Below, piece after piece: positions 50,475-61,329 of a stretch of DNA of 64,000 nucleotides (position 1 is its first letter; each line of letters starts with the position of its first letter). Under the pieces are notes generated by a model. The model made no database searches. It had not been told where the DNA came from and saw only the letters and a list, made by a program, of their open reading frames with translations. The DNA comes from Siphonodentalium dalli (lineage: Eukaryota > Mollusca > Scaphopoda > Gadilida > Siphonodentaliidae): positions 194,467,948 to 194,531,947 of the forward strand of contig CP136064.1 of NCBI GenBank assembly GCA_032622095.1, written 5' to 3'. The translations under genes were made by a program, and so were the position numbers.

Positions 50475-51375
50475 GTTTTGGAAATATAGTTACGTTTCTC
50501 TAAATTCAGAAAATATTTTGTGGATTTTTCTCCTTTTTCTCACTTTGCTCGGGACCTAATCATAGCATCACGATTGCTCTCTCTCTCTTCGTATTTTTCT
50601 AATCAAGATTCGGTTTTTTCCATGTCTTCAATGAGCTTCTGCTTACATTCGAGACTTAATATGCTGATTTTCTTTTCAGAGAGGAGTTGTTCTCTTTTAA
50701 GATGTTCTCGTTTACGGTTCGCACAGAACTTTATAGTTTCTCCCCTAATAGGAGGTAATTGAGTGATCGGATTTATATCCCGGTATTATTGCATATATGG
50801 CAGATTTTGGTGCAGAAAAACAATACGATTCATTTGTAACCAGTTACTGTGTTACATGTGCGCCCTATTTTTTTTTTGCATTTGCAGCTACATTAGGAAG
50901 TCCGACCAGCAACAAGTCGTGTGTCAGCTTTAAGAGTGAAGTCGTTTAAAAAACGTGTTTTTTTTAACGATATTCCAATCGCCGCACATTATAATCTTGG
51001 CATTCCCGATTTTGTCGAGTGTTTTTTTTCTTCAAGTTAGAGTAGAAGCCAGGGTTATCCTCGTTTGGGCCATACAGATTGACTAGACTTTATCTAAGAT
51101 TTTTTTATAGTGATATCCAGTATAATGAAATTTCCACTTGGAACTCGCTGGAACTGATGCAGTTTGAGATAAAAAATATTTTGGAATAGAATAGCTACTC
51201 CTCTCGATTGAGAAGTAAAGGGAGCCATGATAGTTTTGTAGCACCATTCAGCTTCTATACATTTTTCCATTGATTTTGTGAAGTGTGTGTCTTCGGGACA
51301 GCATATTGAACCATCTAATGCACGTAAATGTCGACGTTTTTCTTTGTTTATATGTTGATATTGATCTGAACGCAC
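50475..51375 (-). pseudogene. Decayed LINE (APE-type endonuclease and start of reverse transcriptase)
   Basis: On the minus strand, 51,375-51,094 encodes a readable stretch with EDTH, SRGVAILFQ and SGNFIILDI, typical of the apurinic-like endonuclease of LINE ORF2. After a frameshift, CGDWNIV (near 50,970-50,990) is another endonuclease motif. About 200 bases of unreadable sequence follow, replacing the rest of the nuclease. Minus 50,765-50,480 then reads into the linker/RT entry: RGETIKFCANRKREHLKREQ, a stop, RSRAK and GEKSTKYFLNLEKRN. The last is characteristic of L1/Tx1-like LINEs. The catalytic RT is absent. It has multiple stops and frameshifts and no function is expected. Confidence 0.85.
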
Positions 51376-51735
51376 GGATGTCTGAACAATGGGTCATCAG
51401 ATCTCAATCTGAATGGAATTGGGTGGAGCTATTCATTAAAAGCACGGTTTCCTGTTATTTCTATTTTGGCTATGCCCATTTTAGACTCAATGCTACAATG
51501 TGGTTTGCACCGGGTGACAGACCAGCTCTAGTATGACACTAATTTGTAGGCTCCAGAATATAAAGTGTTTACTCTATTCACGTTATTAAGTCGGAGTGAA
51601 AACGAAGAGCGTTCTATTATTCACTATAGGCTACCCAAGATTTAAATGTTCCACTATATGCAGCGGTCGGACCAATAGCACATCTAATTTTATAGAACGA
51701 CCGTAGCGATTTGTGGATCACTATCAACTTAGCTA
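51376..51735. other. Unclassified DNA
   Basis: It lies upstream of the LINE fragment. An 83-codon plus-strand frame overlaps it but has no domain. No RNA gene was seen. Confidence 0.45.
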
Positions 51736-51784
51736 TCTTGATAAATAAACTTAGCTATCTTGATTTTTCAAGATAACTAAGTTG
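51736..51784. repeat. Short hairpin, CTTAGCTATCTTGA repeated
   Basis: ACTTAGCTATCTTGAT occurs twice in direct orientation (from 51,728 and 51,749). The second copy pairs with TCAAGATAACTAAG (51,769-51,782) around a tiny loop. Confidence 0.75.
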
Positions 51785-52240
51785 AGGGGAGGGCCAACAC
51801 AATCGATGACATTTTTGTCGCCGATTTCCATCAAACGTCTGTATGTACATGGTATGAGTATAATGATGTAATTTAAATACGCAAAGGTGGCGCCGTTCGA
51901 GTCATGGGTGGGGGAGAGGGGCACCACAATTGATACACTGTGTCGTCGATTTCCGGTAAACTTAGTATATCATAATCTCCATGAAATAAGTAATCCAGAC
52001 GAGTGGTTTAAAGACGGCGAATTGGTGCCGTTCCTGCCAGGGATCGGGGGGAGGTATCGGGGCAACAGAGTTTATAAAATATATATCTGTCGTTATTTTC
52101 ACCAAACTTATATTTGTCATCTCTATGATACGAAACATATAATGGTGTGGTTTAAAGAATATGGCCATATACGAGTAATGGTGTGGGAGGGGAGTGGCAC
52201 CAATAGTGAACAAATATTGTTGTAAATTTTCACGGACTCA
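51785..52240. repeat. Diverged tandem repeat left of the Penelope-like element
   Basis: Repeating blocks are GTGTGGGAGGGGAGTGGCACC or variants, a TGTCGTCGATTTCC type, ACTTAGTATAT and GAGTGGTTTAAAGA. The spacing is about 120-170 bases. The same blocks resume at about 54,275. The 112-codon frame across it follows the repeat. Confidence 0.6.
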
Positions 52241-54270
52241 GTATGAGTGCTCATTTCGTCAAATGTGCTTGCTTTGATCCGTGAGCGTGGACATATTATC
52301 ATATCTTACCGACACGACCATGTAGCTGTCAGAATGTATCTAATTGCAAAACCTGAATCCAATAATAGGACATTTTATTTGCTACCTAAAATACATAAAC
52401 CTTTGAGCTGTTGGACTAATCCATACACACTACCGGACGCCCCATTATCAGTGAAGTTGGTTCGGAATCGTACCACATTTCGGGGTTTATTGATTTCTAT
52501 TTGAAACCAATTGCTACCCGCCATCCGAGCTATCTAAAAGACACGGAGGACTTCCTCATTAAATTGTCGAAAATTGAAGTCCCATCTTCTGCTTACCTAA
52601 TTAGTCTCGACGTGGAATCTATGTATACTAATATTGGAATCGATGCCGGATTAAAGTCAATTAAGAATGCATTTAATTTCCACCATGATCCTCATAGACC
52701 TGGAGATGAAATACTTCAATTATTAGAACTTTCTCTTAAAGGGAATGACTTTGAATTTAATGGACAATATTATTTACAGGTCTCCGGCTGTAGTATGGGT
52801 AAGAAGTTTTAGTCCAAATTTTGCCTCAATTTGTGTTGCAGAGTGGGAGAAAGGCATCCTGGCCAAATCTGACAAACAACCATTAGCCTATTATAGATTC
52901 TTGGACGACATATTTATCATTTGGACTCATGGTCTGGATGAGTTTAGGGTGTTCTTGGACATCTTGAACAGTCGTGATGAATCAATCAAACTCAAATAAT
53001 CAATATCGCAAACCAGCATTGATTTCCTTGATTTAACAATATTTAAGGGCCCACAATTTACATCATGCAACATTTTAGATACAAAACTTTTTACGAAACC
53101 AACGGATTCTCACCAGCTTCTTCATCGTAAATCTTTCCATCTGCCAAAACTGTTCAATGGATTGATTAAATCTCAAATCATTCGATACCACCGGAACTGC
53201 ACGAACAGAAGCGACCTAAATCAAGCTTGTTCAGTGCTGTTCCAGCCTTTACGACCGCTCGGCTACTCTAGTAGATTACTGCGCCAAGTAAAGTCCGAAA
53301 CTCTCAGAGAATTGGAATCGTTACGCCATGACCCAACATCGACTGAGCCCACAAGGATACGGCACAATCGGCCGGTGTTGGGTAATGGTCTAGCCCCATT
53401 TTGTCACCAAAAAAAAACGATGTTACATCAATACAATGGGATATCTCAATACTAGTAACACTTTCACCAGCGAACGAACTCGCATATCGTATCAAATGCA
53501 TAGCGAACTTAATTGTGATTCTAAAAATGTAATTTACTTAATCACATGCAAACGATGCCGTATACAATATGTTGGACAAACACAAACCGCTCTCAAAGTT
53601 AGAATGTCTAATCATCTTTCCAGTGTTCGCAAAAAAACTCGAAATGCAAATTTCCGATCATTTCAACTCATCTAATCATGACATTAAATCCCATTTCGGC
53701 TTTCAGCCAATAGAACAGACACCGGCCAATTCTAGCCGACGAAGGCCAAACAAATGCAATACGCCTAGACGCGAAAATCATTGGATGGGCGTACTTAAAA
53801 CATATCTTCCGTACGGACTTAACATTGACTACAAGGGTGTTTCTCGAAATTGCTTGTGCTTTCCTCTAATCTACAATCGTAGAAATCGCAAATATTTTCA
53901 GAAAAAACTTTGCATTATTAAACACTAAATTGACCGAGCCTCTCGACAAACGGGTGATTATTGCCTACAAGAAAAATCCCAGTTTGCGCGATATGCTCGT
54001 TCGATCGAGACTCAGACCTTGATTTACACGCAGTTTATTTAGCTTTTAGCAATTTCAACATCACTATCCTTTGTTTGTGCTCAACACAATATTTGATGTC
54101 AATTTCCGACACAACGTAACAAAATTTAGCTTGTTCCATCTAACATAGCATATGGCAACAATGCTCAAACGCAATTTCATGTCAATTTCCGACACAACCT
54201 AACAAAATTTAGCTAGTTCCATAGAAATAATTACATAAGAAATCGGATACGACCTGCGCCAGTGCTCTCC
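52240..54270 (+). mobile_element. Penelope-like retroelement insertion
   Basis: The flanks are the same tandem repeat: left ACATATAATGGTGTGGTTTAAAG near 52,135 and right AATATAATGGTGTGGTTTAAAG near 54,313. The intervening 2 kb is a retroelement. It is 5'-truncated, since the readable protein starts just upstream of the LLPKIHKPL motif. The 3' part (54,022-54,230) carries an 82-base duplication holding ATGTCAATTTCCGACACAAC at 54,097 and 54,179. Confidence 0.8.
52325..54021 (+). pseudogene. Penelope-like reverse transcriptase with GIY-YIG endonuclease, frameshifted
   Basis: Such proteins copy element RNA at a nick made by their own GIY-YIG nuclease. In order I see FYLLPKIHKPL (about 52,373-52,405), SLDVESMYTNI with the first catalytic Asp (about 52,603-52,635), QVSGCSMG (about 52,777-52,800), and RFLDDIFIIW with the paired catalytic Asp (52,895-52,924). 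Then come a KPTDSHQLLH segment (about 53,095) and IKSQIIRYHRNC (about 53,166). The GIY-YIG part reads VIYLITC and QYVGQT, then KVRMSNH (53,526-53,625). A C-terminal TYLPYGLN follows (about 53,800), and then a short conserved-looking IAYKKNPSLRDMLVRSRL segment before the stop near 54,021. At least five frame changes or stops break it, for example near 52,450-52,500, 52,800, 52,999, 53,430 and 53,640. The catalytic residues seen are intact, so decay is fairly recent. Confidence 0.9.
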
Positions 54271-54480
54271 ACACTTTCCAAATATATATAGAAGCTTCAT
54301 GGAACAAGGAATATAATGGTGTGGTTTAAAGTCAGGGATTGCATCAGAATGAATACAATATTTTCTCTCTGATTATCGTCAACATATATAGTCTTCCCTA
54401 GCCTTCACATGAGTATAGTGATACATTTGGTTCAAAGTTGGCAGAGCAGTACCATACGTAAGGGATGGGTAGCTAGAAGC
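54271..54480. repeat. Diverged tandem repeat right of the Penelope-like element
   Basis: It resumes the repeat interrupted by the retroelement (ATAATGGTGTGGTTTAAAG, then ATGAGTATAGTGATACATTTGGTT). It also helps to delimit the insertion. Confidence 0.6.
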
Positions 54481-55000
54481 ACCAGAATTGATATAACCAT
54501 GTTGTTTCCGAAATTTCCTCTATTTAGGCATCCGCATACATATTTACCCACCCATGACAATACAGCAACTCCAGTTATACCCATAAACCACACCCATAAC
54601 CATAAAACTCCTTCCCGTATACACGTGCCTTCATGTATACAAATACACCCCACATATCATCATACAGACGCGCCGTGAACACCCATACACCTCACCGATT
54701 TCATTGATTGACGTGTTTTCGAACCCGTGACCTGTTATCAATTTTTAAATACAGATTTGAATGTGGATATAAATATGACTTGCGTTCTGTGTGATGTATA
54801 TATAATATACTCTCTAGATGGCTCCAAAGTGGTCTATCAGGGATACTTTTTCTTTGGGTATACAATCATAGTTTGTATGACCAAAGTTAGAAATGTGTGA
54901 AAATTATAATATTTCGATTATATATTTTACATACCCATCGCCATGTTGGCAGCCATCTTGGGCCTGGTGATTATTATTCAATTCGCCTTATATATTATTA
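54481..55000. other. Unclassified DNA
   Basis: 54,535-54,670 is rich in CCCATA/ACCACAC simple sequence. No exon was recognised. The minus-strand GGGTTCGAAAAC near 54,720 lacks an A box and is not called as tRNA. Confidence 0.45.
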
Positions 55001-55141
55001 GTTATCTTCGGCAACATCGGGGGTACATGGAGATTTAATACCTGGATGTCGATTTTGAACCCCGAGGCGGAGCCGAGTGGTTCAAAAAGAGACATCCAGG
55101 TATTAAATCTCCATGTACCCCACGATGTTGCCGGAGATAAC
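55001..55141. repeat. Nested hairpin, 50-bp arms
   Basis: The arms 55,001-55,050 (GTTATCTTCGGCAACATCG...CCTGGATGTC) and 55,091-55,141 pair with few mismatches. The loop itself folds: TTTTGAACC against GGTTCAAAA, with the CGAGGCGGAGCCGAG apex. The nested pairing makes nearly the whole 141 bases self-complementary. Confidence 0.88.
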
Positions 55142-55490
55142 GATTTTGTCCCCACAACAATAACCATGTCTCCTTAATTTAAGTGTGTTTTTCATAGGTT
55201 ATCCGATTAATTCACACCAATAAGAATAATTCAGTAGCTGACCTAAGGACCCGGCGTCAGGTGACGTCAAATTCGGCGTGCGAGAGCAACGTCACGATTG
55301 GTGGAAACTGCCAGTTCAAGGGTCATTCATATACCCCCGATGTTTCACGTGCTCATATACCCCCGATGTTTGGCGCACGTTCTCTTATACCCCGCCGTCA
55401 AGGGTGACGGGGGACATGGTGATTTAAACGTGGCGTTGTAGCCAATCAGATTGCTAGTTACAACCGGATGTGGGGACAAAATTACTTATA
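55142..55490. mobile_element. Possible small element bounded by GATTTTGTCCCCACA
   Basis: ATTTTGTCCCCACA (55,143 onward) abuts the hairpin and its inverse TGTGGGGACAAAAT lies at about 55,469-55,482. Two direct copies of CATATACCCCCGATGTTT occur between (about 55,327 and 55,352). Together with the hairpin this could be one palindromic element about 480 bp long. Target duplication not resolved. Confidence 0.5.
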
Positions 55491-56997
55491 TCTATTTGTG
55501 CTTGTGTCCAAAACAGTATGATGTATTTCAAAGGCCATGTTTTTTGTTTAAATGAGACTAAAGATTAAAGACCTGATATAAAAATAAATGTGAGGGTAAT
55601 ACCCCTTTAGTATTCATCGCCTACAGTTGATTTTGACAGGTATTACGCGATTGTGACGTCGAGTAAAATTAGGTGATTTTATATTTTGCTAATTGTGCGA
55701 ACTACTTGCCAACTGTCGTACCAAGATGCAGAGAATGATCACACATTGAAACGATTCTCATAATCTAATCAGTGGGTAACCTTGCTCATGCTCCCTTTTT
55801 AAAAAATTCGTGTTGCCATTTTGGACACCATCTTGGATTTGGATGAATATTCCTCAACTAGAATGTTTGGGAAATACTTGCCACAGTAACCCCATACACA
55901 CATACTTTTGGATGGGGTCTTCGTAACAATAACACGCACTGGTTCAAAACAGCCATTGCGTGATTAGCGTAGTCATACGTGACAAGCTTATTCTGGCACT
56001 TGGGCCAACAAATTCGACACATGCAGGGTGCATATGATGGTCATATTCTGTGCGCTACTGATTCTTCCATCTGATATGTCGATAAAATTCACAAAGTTGT
56101 TAATGTTTTCCCACAACGAGCAACGGTGTTTGGTGACCTGTGTAAAGTGAAGAGTAAATTTCCACATGTGGGCAGCACGACCGCCAATGATAAGTTCTGT
56201 ACTACACTGTCGATCTAAGAGAGCCGGTGCATATTACAAAAAAATGGCCGCCACGATGGACGCCATCATGTCTGGAGTTTATGCGGCCATTTTGTTCTTG
56301 TTAGCAAACGTGACAAAGTTAGAAGACATTAAGGAAAACAATTAGTGACATACGGGGTAAACTTATTTCATGTGGTGCAAATGTCGAACAATATATCCTG
56401 GACTAGTTGTACAGGTTCCGGAAACGGCTTTTCATTTTGCACTCTGACCCTTTGACCTGTTTGACTTGATGATGAGATATTCACAACCACGCATAATCTA
56501 GTGAATAGAAAAAATACACATCCTTTCGATTTGGTGTATAGCATGTCCTCGCTTTTCAAATACACTTCTTGTTGGGGTGTTTTAAATTTCCCCTACCCCT
56601 AAACAAATGCGCCGAAAACAACTATGGTCGTTGCGAGAAAAGATGGCAATTTCCATACTTTGCACACAGATCTTGCAGCGAACTTTTGATATGAGTTCAA
56701 GAAGGAGCCCATGCACACATTAAGAATAAATGTGCTGACAGTGCATAGTGCACGCAAGCGCGGGAACGAGCACATTCCAATGCCAGTTCAACCTTCATAT
56801 GACCGAACAGGAAGGAACCTTGCTATGATACATTCCCGTTATATAAAATGTCTATTTGTTAACATCTACACCTCTGTGAGTAATGATTGTGTTGATTGTG
56901 CTCTCTAAAATCATGTTATTATATGATCATTAATTTTCTCCCGCAAACCCTATAGTAATTGATTGACGTGGCTGTGTTAGGATCTACAACTCGCCCT
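55491..56997. other. Unclassified DNA
   Basis: It carries scattered GGCCGCCA/CCATCTTGGA motifs (about 55,825, 56,244 and 56,283) like those in family-1 cores and the hAT-like arms. Open frames of 65 codons on each strand have no domain. No RNA gene was seen. Confidence 0.45.
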
Positions 56998-57078
56998 CCA
57001 GTTTATATGGCGGAATTTACAAAACGAGTCCAGACCTAATTTACTGGACGAGTTTTGTAAATTCCCCCTATAAACTGG
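56998..57078. repeat. Hairpin repeat, family member 2
   Basis: The arms 56,998-57,033 and 57,044-57,078 pair well (CCAGTTTATA with TATAAACTGG, AATTTACAAAACGAGTCCAG with its inverse). It shares CAGACCTAAT at the loop and CTATAAACTGGGG at the right with the unit at 3,240-3,345. Confidence 0.85.
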
Positions 57079-57762
57079 GGAAGAGTTGGATATTATATTT
57101 ATTACATGATCAAAAACCTCGACAAAACATACCTAAGTCAACAAATGGGACGCGAAACTAACATCGGCTTCTATAAGGCACGCGATAGAGTTTCACGTAA
57201 CTATATATACGCATTGTTTGCTCGAGTAAAAGATAGTCCCAAATAAATAAAGACTCTTTGGCGTATTTAATGGCGTATATTTCATGACATAACTTTTCAA
57301 ACTCTTCATTCATTATAGTTTGTTGAAAAACTATTGGAAGCCATAGTATTTTGAGACGTAGCGTACGGAATGTAAACAAACGACAAACCGGATGTCAAAT
57401 GTCACATGGCACTATTTCCTGTTATTAAACGAATGTTTAATATCACAATTTATAGAATGGGTTTATTGAATGGAATAAGGGTAGGATCATGTAATAACTC
57501 ACGATATTAACCGGCGCGGGGTTAGTTATAAAATATGTGCTACGTCATGCGTGAGAGGTCGCTGTCCAATCACAACACGCGTAACTTTTGCAACCAGATA
57601 TCAACATTGCTTATACATAACTCATTTGTCGTTGATTTGCGGAAGAGAGTTTCATTAAATTTGTTTGTTTGTTGAACATATTTGTCCCTTCAGTTCCTAC
57701 AGTAGTATACTCTAATGGGCTACACGGCAAAGAATATCGCTAGATCATATAATGAAACACTT
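57079..57762. other. Unclassified DNA
   Basis: No exon, RNA gene or repeat was recognised. A 73-codon minus frame near 57,158-57,379 has no domain. Confidence 0.45.
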
Positions 57763-57884
57763 GTTGCATGGTGTTGTTGTTTCGATGTTGACATTAGGAT
57801 TTATCAACCATTGGAAGTTAATATCGGTGAATATTAACGTCCTCGGGTTGATAAATCCTCATGTCAACCTTGAAACCATGCAAC
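57763..57884. repeat. Nested hairpin with TTGATAAATCCT arms
   Basis: The left arm 57,763-57,809 (GTTGCATGG...ATTTATCAACC) pairs with 57,846-57,884 (GGTTGATAAATCC...CCATGCAAC), with eight unpaired bases on the left. The loop holds GTTAATAT and ATATTAAC, giving a second stem. It is similar in design, not in sequence, to 55,001-55,141. Confidence 0.82.
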
Positions 57885-57995
57885 ACATGATGTCTGAGAA
57901 TAAAGGCGCAAAATAAATTGCGTAATCTGAAAAGAATCTCGTGTCCTTTTATCTTTTATCCACCCATCACAACGCCATACATGTTTGTATTCTAG

Positions 57996-58208
57996 TTGGA
58001 TGCCCATCCTCCCTCGGCTACATGATCTACGAGAACACTACAATCAATCAGCGAGTATGTATGAAGGCAAGCAAGACTGTGAAAATAAAAAGATCAGAAG
58101 CTGAGTCAAGATGTCAAATCGATGGTGGACACCTTCTGTTGTTCCAGAGTAGAGAAATGTTCTCGTGGATCATAGAAATCCTCATGCCGATATTTCCGGA
58201 TGATTCAG
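57996..58208 (+). CDS. Exon of a C-type-lectin-like domain protein
   Basis: A 213-base open interval is preceded by TTTGTATTCTAG (acceptor) and followed by GTATGA after TTCAG (donor). Read from the second codon position it gives a peptide beginning GCPSSLGYMIYE, then RVCMKAS, AESRCQIDGGHLLLF and SWIIEIL. The first two cysteines resemble the N-terminal disulphide hairpin of long-form C-type lectin domains, and C...GGHLL is their best conserved early motif. The exon length is a multiple of three with both introns in phase 1, as expected of a shuffled extracellular domain. Only the first half of a domain is here: the WIGL, WND and last two cysteine motifs are not found in the next 1 kb. The domain may be split by a long intron, or this may be a stranded fragment. 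Ligand unknown. Confidence 0.65.
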
Positions 58209-59172
58209 GTATGATATTTGCTACAAACTCTAGAACATTTATCAATTCAATATATTTACATAGCCCATGTGTGTTACACTAAATCATGTTACGTAATTTG
58301 TCAACTGTCAATTGGGGCATACGTATCATATTCCAATAAAAAACACAAAAACACGGACCGATGTCACACATTGTTGATCTAGATGACTAAAGAAGTTAGA
58401 TATAGATAGAATACATGTGCCTGAGTAGAATATTGTAATAACTGACAGTGATGCGTGGAGTAATATCTAAAGTGGAGACAGCTTTGAGAGAAAAAAATTA
58501 GCTGATATTAAAAAAAGAATAAGGAAAAAGCTATATAAATATATGATATGAATGTAGCTTTGAATGTATTTTATTGAAAGGCATAGCGCTGTGGCAGTTG
58601 GAGCACGTTAAGACAACGACCACAGTGCTATACCATGCAATAAAACACACTCAAACTACATCAATTTCTTAAATGAAGAAACTCACATGACTCCGTTGAG
58701 GCCGCGTTTATACACTTGTACATTTGTCTGGCATTTTGTGCAGGCATTTCGTCATAGAAAACCATATGGTGGCAGAATAGGCACGACAACAAAAGCTATG
58801 ACACGAGAAATGACTTTTCTGTAGTCCCATTTGCAAAGGTGCCACTGACATTTGCCTTCAAAAGACCTGTATAATTGATTATGCGATATCGTTGAATGGT
58901 ATTACTGCATGCAATATTTAGTGGCATCGTTACAGTTGGAACCACCGATATTTTACTTCTCATGTAGCTAACTGTGGTAGAGATGAATTTGACAAAAACT
59001 TTTGCGTTCGTTTTCTGGCACGTTACAGCTTTCCAGTGTGGAAACACGTCATTAGCTTGCGAGAAGCACTGTGGAATACGACGATTTAACCCTTTCTATA
59101 CTAAATGGATTGTCACAGTAAGTTACAACAGTATACATTCGATTGACCTATTATTAATGTGGAGGGTTGTTA
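58209..59172. other. Putative intron or intergenic DNA after the lectin exon
   Basis: No second lectin exon was recognised. Acceptor-like sites occur near 58,741 (TTTTGTGCAG) and 58,964 (TTCTCATGTAG). From the first, the required phase hits a stop after four codons. From the second it stays open about 42 codons but shows no lectin motif. A GTAAGT lies near 59,119. Confidence 0.4.
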
Positions 59173-60178
59173 AGGATCGGTCCTACTAAAACACGACCGC
59201 ACCCGACCGTACCCGATCGCACCGTCCCGAGGGGTCCGATCGAGATGGTTCGGGCACAATCGTGCATCATAGACCTGTATGTACCAAAGTTCCAATCCGC
59301 AAGTCGATATCTCAAGCGGAAACGGCCCTGTTAACCCCTGACTTGCGGTCGAATTCGCTATTCGTGTTCTCAAAACACAGAAAGTAAAACTGTCGACCGT
59401 ACCGCCACCAGAGGACCGAGCGAGATGGGGCATGTACTATCGTGCAGAATCGACCTATATGTACCAAAGTTTCATTCCCCAAGTCGACTGAAAATTGGTC
59501 AATATATTGACTTCCGGTATAGCAAGCAACTTACACGATCGCCCATTGAATACAGAGGGGTATTTACTGCATGCTATGATGTCTCCCTTTCCGTGGTCCA
59601 ACAGCTAGAAGAGGTGCGGTCGGTGCCTTTTTTATTTTGCGTACCTGCATGGCGGACCGACCGCAAGTTAGGGGTTAGCAGTGTCGTTTCCGCTTGAGAT
59701 AACGACTGGCGGATTGGAACTTTGGTACATATAAGTCTATTCTACGCGATAGTACATACCCCATCTCGATCGGTCCCCTGGTGGCTGTACGGTCGGTGGG
59801 TGTTATTTTCTGTGTTTTTGCGTACATGAATAGCGAATTCGGCCGTACCGTATGTGTTAATATATTCACTTCCGGTATAGTTAGCAACTTGCCCGATCGG
59901 CCATGGACGCAGAGGGGTATTCGCTGCATGATATGATGTCCCTTTCCGTGGTCAGGCAGCTAGGAGAACTGCGGTCGGTGCCTTTTTTATCTTGCGTACC
60001 CGGTGGAATCGGCCGCAAGTTAGGCGTTAACAGTGCCGTTTCCGCTTGAGTTATCGACATGCGGATTGGAACTTTGGTACATACAGGTCTATTATGCACG
60101 ACAGTGCCAGAACCATCTCGATCGGACCCCTCGGTGCGGTCGGATACGTCGTGTGCGGTAGGGTTTTTAGTAGGACCC
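59173..60178. mobile_element. TTAA-flanked foldback element, 1,006 bp
   Basis: TTAA lies at 59,169-59,172 and 60,179-60,182. The termini are GG...GGTCCTACTAAAA and TTTTTAGTAGGACCC (inverse, with a 3-base insertion on the left). The arms continue with GTACCAAAGTTCCAATCCGC (from about 59,281) and the inverse GCGGATTGGAACTTTGGTAC at about 60,060. A third inverse copy is at about 59,710 and a diverged direct copy at about 59,461. A direct duplication (CTTCCGGTATAG...GCGGTCGGTGCCTTTTTTAT) occupies about 59,510-59,645 and 59,870-60,000. Short frames reflect these repeats; no transposase. Confidence 0.8.
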
Positions 60179-60182
60179 TTAA

Positions 60183-60917
60183 TGATATATGAGCAGATCG
60201 ACGTCAACCAGACGAATATATAATACAAGTGCTGAAGAATTCAAATTCATTGGTGGGAAATGTTCAGATACTAAGTAAGTAACAAGTCCAAAATTGTTGC
60301 AAAAAATCTTGAAAGAGACGTGGTAAAACAACCAGATCAATTCAATGTGGTGACATGTATATTAACACAATCAACATGTAAAATTTTCCCTAATAGTTCA
60401 GGTTATTGCCCAAATATATGGGACAAATTGTTATGAAAATGTATTCTCTATCTAAAACCTGATCCACGGTCTAAATAATGACCACATGCATGGGTATAGT
60501 GGTGCGTTTGAATGAATGTCAATTAAAGGAACACTATTTAATAAATAACTCTTGTTTCGATTAAGGTTAAGCAGTTATAACCGAAAAGTTAGAAGACAAA
60601 TTATATAACGCGTTATATTAGAGTTTTCTTCAAATGTTTAGGTTATTACTCAGTTATTTGTTATTTTTTATAATGTAATACGTAATTTCACAGAAGAACC
60701 ACCATAAGTAGAACGTAGAAGAAAATCGAGCGAAAACGTTTTTGATTGGCTATTTGTCAGTATCCACGTATTTGTACGCTGTAGACACCTGCTCCTTGTA
60801 TATTTCTGTTGTAACACTGAGTTGTCAGTTTCTTGGGAAATGTCAGCAAGAGTCTTGTTTATTTTCTATCGGTACTTTTGCACTGACGGTTAGCAATAGG
60901 CCCTATGGTTATCGACA
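60183..60917. other. Unclassified AT-rich DNA
   Basis: No exon, RNA gene or repeat family was recognised. Confidence 0.5.
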
Positions 60918-61329
60918 GAGTCGTTATTTGGTGAGACAATCTGGATTCAGATTACAGATTAGTCCCCGTATGACGTGGTTCGGTAAACGAACAGACCAGA
61001 ATCAGTAAACGAACAGACCGTAATCGTAATCTCGTGGTAATCCAGATTCAGATTCGGATTCCGATTACGGACTCAAATGTTCGTAATGGAAACAAACCGA
61101 GATTTCGCCACCTCGGAGTTTAAAAACACAATAAAACATAAGAATCCGTCTCTTGTGTACAAATTATTGCAGAATATAAACGATCTATATCAAAGAATTT
61201 TAAATGAGGAGACAAATTTGTTTTATCGAGTGTAAATTGGGAGAATATTACTGAAATTAGCCAAATAATAACGCTATTGGTAGTAACGCTGGGGGAGCAC
61301 TTCTGTTGATGGCGATTTCATTGTCACTT

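Noticed and set aside
51887-52225. 112-codon open frame upstream of the Penelope-like element
   Set aside because: It follows the diverged tandem repeat and does not join the reverse-transcriptase frame by sequence similarity.
54700-54760. Minus-strand GGGTTCGAAAAC resembling a tRNA B box
   Set aside because: The box is imperfect and no A box or cloverleaf is found upstream.
58965-59118. Possible exon (acceptor-like TTCTCATGTAG, donor-like GTAAGT) after the lectin exon
   Set aside because: The phase-compatible frame shows no C-type lectin motif and stops before the donor; another frame has a weak signal-peptide look only.
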